Shown piece by piece: positions 59,182 through 64,000 of a stretch of DNA of 64,000 nt (its first letter is position 1; every line of letters starts with the position of its first letter). Below the pieces are notes generated by a model. It made no database searches. It saw only the letters and a program-made list of their open reading frames with translations, and was not told the origin of the DNA. The position numbers and the translations under genes were made by a program. Source of the stretch: Streptomyces sp. NBC_00234 (lineage in GTDB: Bacteria > Actinomycetota > Actinomycetes > Streptomycetales > Streptomycetaceae); the NCBI RefSeq assembly GCF_036195325.1, contig NZ_CP108101.1, positions 1,860,001-1,924,000 of the forward strand, written 5' to 3'.

Positions 59182-60663
59182 TCAGTCCGACGTGACGCTG
59201 CCCGCGGTGCGCGGCCGGTTCGGCTGACGCTTCCAGGGGCCGGTGATGGCGAGCAGGATTCCGGGCGTCTGGATGTTGGCGAAGAGCGTCTTCCCGTCCG
59301 GCGAGAAGGTGACACCGGCGAACTCGCTGTACGAGGGGTCCTCGTCCGTCCCGACATTGAGGTCGTTGCGCGCGATCGGGTAGGTCCGGCCGCTGTCCGT
59401 CGCACCGAAGAGGTGCGAGATGCCCTCGCCGTCCTCGGCGATGACGAGACCGCCGTACGGCGAGACGGTGATGTTGTCCGGGCTGTCGAAGGCGCCGTCC
59501 ACCGAGGGGTCGGGGTTGACACCGAGGAGCACCTTGAGGGTCAGCGTGCGGCGCTTCGGGTCGTAGAACCAGACCTGTCCGTCGTGCTGAACGGGGCTCT
59601 CGTCACGGGCGTACGAGGAGACGAGGTACGTGCCGCCGTCGCCCCACCACATGCCTTCGAGCTTGCGGGCCCGGGTGACGTCCAGCTGGCCGAACTGCTT
59701 GCGCACCGGGACGGTCGCCGCGTCGCGGTCGGGAACGTCGACCCAGTCCACGCCGTACACCGTGCCGATCTGCGTGGCCCGGGACAGGTCGTCGACGAAC
59801 ACGCCGTTCCGGTCGAAGCACTTGGTGGCCTGGAGGACACCCGCGTCGTCGGCGAGCGTGCGCAGCTTGCCGCGGCCGTGCTTGAAGCCCTGCGGCGGGA
59901 CCCAGCGGTAGAACAGTCCGTTGGGGCCGGCGGCGTCCTCGGTGAGGTAGGCGTGACCGCTCTTGGGGTCGATCACGACCGCTTCGTGGTCGTACCGGCC
60001 GAACGCCTTGACGGGCCGGGGGTCACGGTTGGCACGCCGGTCGGAGGGGTCGACCTCGAAGACGTATCCGTGGTCCTTGGTCATGCCGTTCTGGCCGGCC
60101 CGGTCCGAGTTCTCCTCGCAGGTCAGCCAGGTGCCCCAGGGGGTGGAGCCGCCGGCGCAGTTGGTGGAGGTGCCGGCGATGCCGACCCACTCGGCGGTGC
60201 GGCCGTCCTTGCGGGTCTCGACGACCGTGCAGCCGCCCGACGCGGCGGGGTCGTAGACCAGGCCCTCGACGAGCGGGACCGGGTACTGCCACTTCGAGCG
60301 GGGGCCCTTGAGCTCGTGGTTGTTGACGAGCAGCGTCACGCCGCGCGGGCCCTCGAAGGCGGCCGTGCCGTCGTGGTTGGAGGGCGTGGACTCGCCGGAC
60401 TCCAGCGTGGTGACTCCACTGCGGGTGAGGATGCGGTACGAGAATCCGGCGGGCAGCGCCAGAATGCCGTCGGGGTCGGGGAGCAGCGGACCGTATCCGG
60501 GCGTCCGGTCGTGCCCGCGGCCGTGGTTCTCGGCGCCCTGCGCGGTGTCCTCGGCTGCGAGGGCGCCGGGCGCGGTGGCCAGCGTGCCCACGGCGCCGGT
60601 GAGGGCGATACCCGCACCGGTGAGGGCGGACTGTCGGGTGAATTCCCTGCGAGTGATGGACAT
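59182..60663 (-). CDS. PhoX-type alkaline phosphatase (DUF839), Tat-secreted
   Basis: A 493-aa secreted phosphatase-like beta-propeller protein. A twin-arginine signal is present (TRREFTRQSALTGAGIALTG, residues about 4-24). PhoX features: LLVNNHELKGPRSKW with the metal-binding NHE, WGTWLTCEENSD, KAFGRYDHEAVVIDP and SPDNITVSPYGGLVIAEDG. ATG 60663 has AGGAG upstream. PhoX is normally induced by phosphate starvation; I did not identify a clear PHO box. It is a single-gene unit. Confidence 0.88.
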   Translation of the reverse strand: MSITRREFTRQSALTGAGIALTGAVGTLATAPGALAAEDTAQGAENHGRGHDRTPGYGPLLPDPDGILALPAGFSYRILTRSGVTTLESGESTPSNHDGTAAFEGPRGVTLLVNNHELKGPRSKWQYPVPLVEGLVYDPAASGGCTVVETRKDGRTAEWVGIAGTSTNCAGGSTPWGTWLTCEENSDRAGQNGMTKDHGYVFEVDPSDRRANRDPRPVKAFGRYDHEAVVIDPKSGHAYLTEDAAGPNGLFYRWVPPQGFKHGRGKLRTLADDAGVLQATKCFDRNGVFVDDLSRATQIGTVYGVDWVDVPDRDAATVPVRKQFGQLDVTRARKLEGMWWGDGGTYLVSSYARDESPVQHDGQVWFYDPKRRTLTLKVLLGVNPDPSVDGAFDSPDNITVSPYGGLVIAEDGEGISHLFGATDSGRTYPIARNDLNVGTDEDPSYSEFAGVTFSPDGKTLFANIQTPGILLAITGPWKRQPNRPRTAGSVTSD

Positions 60664-60866
60664 CGCGGACTCCTGGTGAGGCGACGGGCCGGTTGGTGTG
60701 CGCCCACGCTCCCTCCCCCGCACCAACAGAAGTTGAACGGAGCCCGACTTCGAGCGGCATCCTTCCTGTGAAGCTGTGGCCCTGGGTGCCCGTGACCTGC
60801 TGGTCCGCGCTCCCGGGGCCCCGAACCCCGCCGGTGCCGGGATGCCGCCCGGAGAGTCCTCCGCCG

Positions 60867-62351
60867 TCAGCCGCTCTTCCGCGAACGCGCCTTGAACGCC
60901 GCCTTCCGCGCTTCCTTCGCAGCCTTCTTGTCGCTGTGCAGCCGCCCCATCGCCTCCAGGACCTCGGCCGTCCCGGGGTGGTCCACCCGCCACACCTCGT
61001 CGAAGAAGCCGCTGTGCTGACCCGCCAGCCCCTCGACCAGACCCTGGAGTTCGTCCAGGTCGCCGTCGGCGTCCAGCTGGGCGGCGATCGTGTCGACGGC
61101 CAGCCAGAAGATCATCGACTCCGAGGGAGCGGGGACGTCCGCCGCACCGCGCTCCGCGAGCCAGACCCGCGCCAGACCGCCCAGTTCGGGGTCGTCGAGC
61201 ACCGCGCGCACGGCGGGCTCCGCCTCGGCGCCTGCCAGGGCGAGTGCCTGCTGGCAGTGGAGGCGGCGCAGCGGCGCGCCCGCGTCGGAGCCGCGCGAGG
61301 CGCTCAGCAGCTCGCGCGCGGCCGTCACCGCGCCGGTGCTCCCGTGGTGGCCGAGCCACAGCTGGATCTCGGCGCGGGCGAGGTCCTCGGGGTAGTAGGC
61401 GATGCCCGCGAGGAGCTCCTCGGCCCCCTTCTCGGCGAGGTCGCCGACCGCGGGGGCGTCCACTCCGGCATCCAGCATCCGGGCGCGGATGCCGTACAGG
61501 CCGAGCGGGGTGAGCTTGACGAGGCCGTACCGAGTGACGTCGTCCTCGTCGGCCGACGGCGTGCCGTCCTCGTCGGCCTCGATCAGCAAGGACTCGTCCA
61601 GCGGCCGGTACTCGACGATCCCGATGGGTTCGAGCACCCGGAACTGGTCGTCGAGGCGCATCATCGCCTCGGACACCTGCTCCAGTACGTCGTCGGTGGG
61701 CTCACCCATGTCGTCGGGGACGATCACCGAAGCGGCGAGGGCGGGCAGCGGCAGCGGGTCCTCTCCGGGACCGGCCTCCGACACGGTGAGCAGATAGAGG
61801 TTGCCGAGCACTCCGTCGAGGAACTCGGCCTCCGCCTCCGGGTCCCAGTCCAGGGCGTCGAAGTCGATGGAACCGTCCTCGTTGACGAGATCGGCGAAGT
61901 CGTCGAAGGCCGGCGCGGTGGCGTCGGCGTACACGGCCTCCAGACCGTCGAGCCAGATCGCCAGCACGTCCTGCGGGGAGCCGCCGGTCAGCAGGGCCAG
62001 GTTCTCGCCGACGGTGACGGTCCCTTCCGACTCTCCGCCGTCCGGGCCCCCTTCGCCGTCCTCGGAGTCCGCGGGATCCTCGACGTCCAGGAGCCCGGTG
62101 TCGACCGCGAGGCGCCATGCCTCACTGGCGTACGCGGCACCGTCCTCGTCGGCGTCCAGGCCCAGGTGCTCGGCCGCCGCCGGCAGCTGCGCCTCGACCA
62201 GCTCACCACCGGCACCGACCCGCGTTCCGGGTCCGGCCCAGCGGGCGAGCCTGACGGCACGGGCGAGCAGAGGAGCGGCGAGCGCGTCCCGTGCCAGCTC
62301 GGCCTCGGAGTGCAGCCGCACCGGCGGCAGGGAGGGGCGCTCTGCGGACAT
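60867..62351 (-). CDS. Acidic hypothetical protein
   Basis: A 494-aa protein of unrecognised family. It is strongly acidic in the middle (DVEDPADSEDGEGG; DFDALDWDPEAEAEFLDG) and ends in a basic segment (SDKKAAKEARKAAFKARSRKSG). No signal peptide or transmembrane helix. The long helical layout resembles actinobacterial proteins annotated only as hypothetical. ATG 62351 is used. Single gene, same direction as its neighbours but well separated. Confidence 0.7.
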   Translation of the reverse strand: MSAERPSLPPVRLHSEAELARDALAAPLLARAVRLARWAGPGTRVGAGGELVEAQLPAAAEHLGLDADEDGAAYASEAWRLAVDTGLLDVEDPADSEDGEGGPDGGESEGTVTVGENLALLTGGSPQDVLAIWLDGLEAVYADATAPAFDDFADLVNEDGSIDFDALDWDPEAEAEFLDGVLGNLYLLTVSEAGPGEDPLPLPALAASVIVPDDMGEPTDDVLEQVSEAMMRLDDQFRVLEPIGIVEYRPLDESLLIEADEDGTPSADEDDVTRYGLVKLTPLGLYGIRARMLDAGVDAPAVGDLAEKGAEELLAGIAYYPEDLARAEIQLWLGHHGSTGAVTAARELLSASRGSDAGAPLRRLHCQQALALAGAEAEPAVRAVLDDPELGGLARVWLAERGAADVPAPSESMIFWLAVDTIAAQLDADGDLDELQGLVEGLAGQHSGFFDEVWRVDHPGTAEVLEAMGRLHSDKKAAKEARKAAFKARSRKSG

Positions 62352-62427
62352 CAGGTGGTTCTCCTAGGAACGTACTGGGGCGTACCCGGCGGGTACGGGG
62401 CTCGGGCCGCCCAAGCCTAGACGCAAT

Positions 62428-63141
62428 TCACCCCATGCCACCCGGGACAAGGCTCAACGCGGGCGTGTAGCGCTTCACCGCGCCGCCGGTCACACCGGGG
62501 TAGTTCCGCACCCTCGTCCACTGCGGGGTCGGGGAACCGATACCGTCACCGGGCCCGGCGAGTGCGTCGATGTGCGCCTGCGCGCTTTCCCATTCCGCGT
62601 AGTTGAGCACACGGGTGCCGTCCGTCCCGAGGTGGAAGTGGCCGGCGATACCGCCGGGGGCGGGGGCCGGGTCGGCGCCCAGCGCCTCGAACACCGTGTC
62701 CACCCAGTCCCGTTGGCGGGCCGGGTCGGGCCCGTCGAACTCGACGTCCACGGTCACGACGCATCCCGGCTCGCGTGCCTCGCCCGCCCGCGGCGCCGTG
62801 GAGCGGTAGCGCTCGAACGTGTGGAGCGCGAGCCGCTCGATGCCGGGCACGGCGGCGTCGATGTCCGCGTTCCGCTCGTCCCGGGCGCCCGCGACGAAGG
62901 CGTGGTAGCTCTCCTCCTCCGACCACTGCGAGTAGTGCAGCAGGGTCTTCCCGTCCTCCCCGGTGTGGACGGTGTACGAGAGCAGACCGGGGTGGGGCCA
63001 GTCGCGGCTGCCCCACGCCTCGCGGATGGCGTCGACCGTCCGGCGCTGCCGTTCGGGGGTGCCGACGTCCCAGGTGCTCGCTTTGACGATCCCGGCGTCG
63101 GAACGGGTGAGGTCGGGCCGGGAGACGAACTGCGCGGTCAT
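62428..63141 (-). CDS. Dimeric alpha/beta-barrel (ABM-like) protein, two repeats
   Basis: A 237-aa cytoplasmic protein with two ferredoxin-like antibiotic-biosynthesis-monooxygenase-type repeats: about residues 15-105 (VKASTWDVGTPERQRRTVDAIREAW; SYTVHTGEDGKTLLHYSQW) and about 120-215 (CVVTVDVEFDGPDPARQRDWVDTVFEAL; AGHFHLGTDGTRVLNYAEW). Such proteins act on quinones, haem or polyketides; no substrate is evident here. ATG 63141 has GAAGGGA upstream; an in-frame start at 63204 is less likely. Confidence 0.78.
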   Translation of the reverse strand: MTAQFVSRPDLTRSDAGIVKASTWDVGTPERQRRTVDAIREAWGSRDWPHPGLLSYTVHTGEDGKTLLHYSQWSEEESYHAFVAGARDERNADIDAAVPGIERLALHTFERYRSTAPRAGEAREPGCVVTVDVEFDGPDPARQRDWVDTVFEALGADPAPAPGGIAGHFHLGTDGTRVLNYAEWESAQAHIDALAGPGDGIGSPTPQWTRVRNYPGVTGGAVKRYTPALSLVPGGMG

Positions 63142-63216
63142 GGCGGTGGTCCCTTCTCGGGGCGCCCCTGCGGCGCCCCCGCGTTCACCACCCTCGTAGG
63201 TCAACCGCGCTTGAGG

Positions 63217-64000
63217 TCAAGAGGCGGCGCCGGTCCGCACCCGGGCAGGCGAGGGGCGCTTCGCCACACGTCCGTCGCCCGAGGAGCGTCCCCGGATCCG
63301 GCGGACCGCCCACGGCCCCAGGAAGGTCGCCGCCCAGCCCACCTCCGCGGCTGCCCTGCGCACGGCGGAGCGGGCGGGCCGGGGCGGCAGTGGCGCGGCC
63401 CAGCCGCTGTGTCCGGGCACTCCGAGCACGTCGGCCATGCCGGAGGCGATGCGGGCATGGCCCAGCGGGCTGGCGTGCAGACGGTCCTGGCTCCAGAGGC
63501 GGGGGTCCACCGTGGCGGCCTGCGGGAAGGTGTCGAGGACGAGGGCGCCGCGCCGGGCCGCTGCCTCCCTGATCCGGGCGTTGAGGTCGAGGACCCGGGG
63601 AACCGCCCGCCGGGCCAGCGGGGAGATGCGGCCGATGTCGGGGAAGGTGACGGTGACCACGGTGGCGCCGGCCGCGGTCAGCGCGGCGAACATCTCCTCC
63701 AGGTCGGCGGCGACCCGTGCGGCGTCGAAGCCGGGACGTACGAGATCGTTCATCCCCGCCATGACCGTGACGAGATCGGGCCGCAGCGCGAGCGCGGGCT
63801 CCAGCTGTTCCGCCTTCACCCCGGCCGCGAGCCTGCCCCGTACCGCGAGGTTGGCGTAGAGGAGTTCCGGGCTCTCGGCGGCCAGGATCTCCGCGAGGCG
63901 GTCGGCGAAACCGCGATACCCGAGGAGGTCGTCGCCGTCACCGAGCCCTTCGGTCTGGCTGTCGCCGACGGCCACGTACCGGGTGAAGGTCTGTCTGTCC
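63217..64000 (-). CDS. SGNH/GDSL hydrolase (5' end beyond window)
   Basis: The reading frame is open to the window edge, so the start lies beyond 64000; the visible part is 260 residues. SGNH blocks: GDSQTEG at the start (preceded by TRYVAV), AGMNDLV, and DRLHASPLGHARIA with the catalytic Asp-His pair. No signal peptide is visible in the available part. Probably an intracellular esterase or lipase of the Streptomyces GDSL group. The C-terminus is basic and Arg-rich. Confidence 0.85.
   Translation of the reverse strand, partial: DRQTFTRYVAVGDSQTEGLGDGDDLLGYRGFADRLAEILAAESPELLYANLAVRGRLAAGVKAEQLEPALALRPDLVTVMAGMNDLVRPGFDAARVAADLEEMFAALTAAGATVVTVTFPDIGRISPLARRAVPRVLDLNARIREAAARRGALVLDTFPQAATVDPRLWSQDRLHASPLGHARIASGMADVLGVPGHSGWAAPLPPRPARSAVRRAAAEVGWAATFLGPWAVRRIRGRSSGDGRVAKRPSPARVRTGAAS

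Noticed and set aside
1..64000. tRNA, rRNA or CRISPR features
   Set aside because: No cloverleaf sequence, rRNA signature or regularly spaced repeats were noticed by eye; a covariance-model scan would be decisive.

Overview
The window looks like a chromosomal segment of a Streptomyces or close relative. The evidence is very high G+C with G/C-rich third codon positions, frequent GTG starts, ATGA/GTGA start-stop overlaps, Tat-type and lipoprotein secretion signals, many regulators, and a single in-frame TTA leucine codon (inside a helix-turn-helix regulator). I saw no rRNA, tRNA, CRISPR array, intact insertion sequence or phage gene. Functions are read from protein motifs by eye; no database search was possible.

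Layout. 1-4.75 kb: a class V aminotransferase with a strong terminator, then the ectoine/5-hydroxyectoine operon ectABCD. 4.8-5.8 kb: a VOC/DinB-like fusion. 5.8-14.3 kb: a self-contained beta-1,4-galactan locus (secreted GH53 endogalactanase, cytoplasmic GH42 beta-galactosidase, sugar ABC importer, LacI-type regulator). It is bracketed by two 205-bp, near-identical, directly oriented MITE-like elements whose terminal CTAG supplies the stop codons of the first and last genes. 14.3-22.2 kb: miscellaneous metabolism and regulation (ene-reductase/MarR pair with palindromic operators, PLP enzyme, DsbA-like oxidoreductase, GNAT, EamA exporter/LysR pair, orphan membrane protein). 22.3-25.2 kb: 2,5-dioxopentanoate (alpha-ketoglutarate semialdehyde) dehydrogenase divergent from an IclR regulator. 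25.3-35.2 kb: membrane protein plus two-component system, a PBP-type transpeptidase, a purine permease, a double-HTH regulator with a TTA codon, an ECF sigma factor with a membrane partner, and an S37 peptidase.

35.3-56.99 kb is a pectin-degradation island. A leftward run from 48.9 down to 35.3 kb encodes a sugar ABC importer, three pectate lyase-type proteins (one fused to a pectinesterase), another pectinesterase, a rhamnogalacturonan acetylesterase, a GH43 enzyme, a MocA-type oxidoreductase and a DUF6807 protein. Next to it are a GntR/FCD regulator with a DapA-family and an IlvD/Edd-family dehydratase (probably the oxidative L-arabinose route), an MFS transporter, and a divergent locus with 5-dehydro-4-deoxyglucarate dehydratase (kdgD) and uronate dehydrogenase (udh). 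The uronate and arabinose routes both end at 2,5-dioxopentanoate, which the dehydrogenase at 22.3 kb would convert to 2-oxoglutarate. Similar 16-bp GTTC-N8-GAAC palindromes upstream of the dehydrogenase/IclR pair, upstream of the pectin ABC operon and (weaker) upstream of kdgD suggest one IclR regulon linking loci about 25-32 kb apart. Galactan, arabinan and polygalacturonate are all pectin polymers, so much of the window reads as a dispersed pectin-utilisation system. The hexarate dehydratase expected between udh and kdgD is not seen; an unrecognised 392-aa protein translationally coupled to kdgD is the main unknown.

57-64 kb: a small conserved-looking protein, a tandem TerD protein, a stand-alone UvrD/PcrA-tail-like domain, a PhoX-type phosphatase, an acidic hypothetical protein, a dimeric alpha/beta-barrel protein, and a GDSL hydrolase cut by the window edge.
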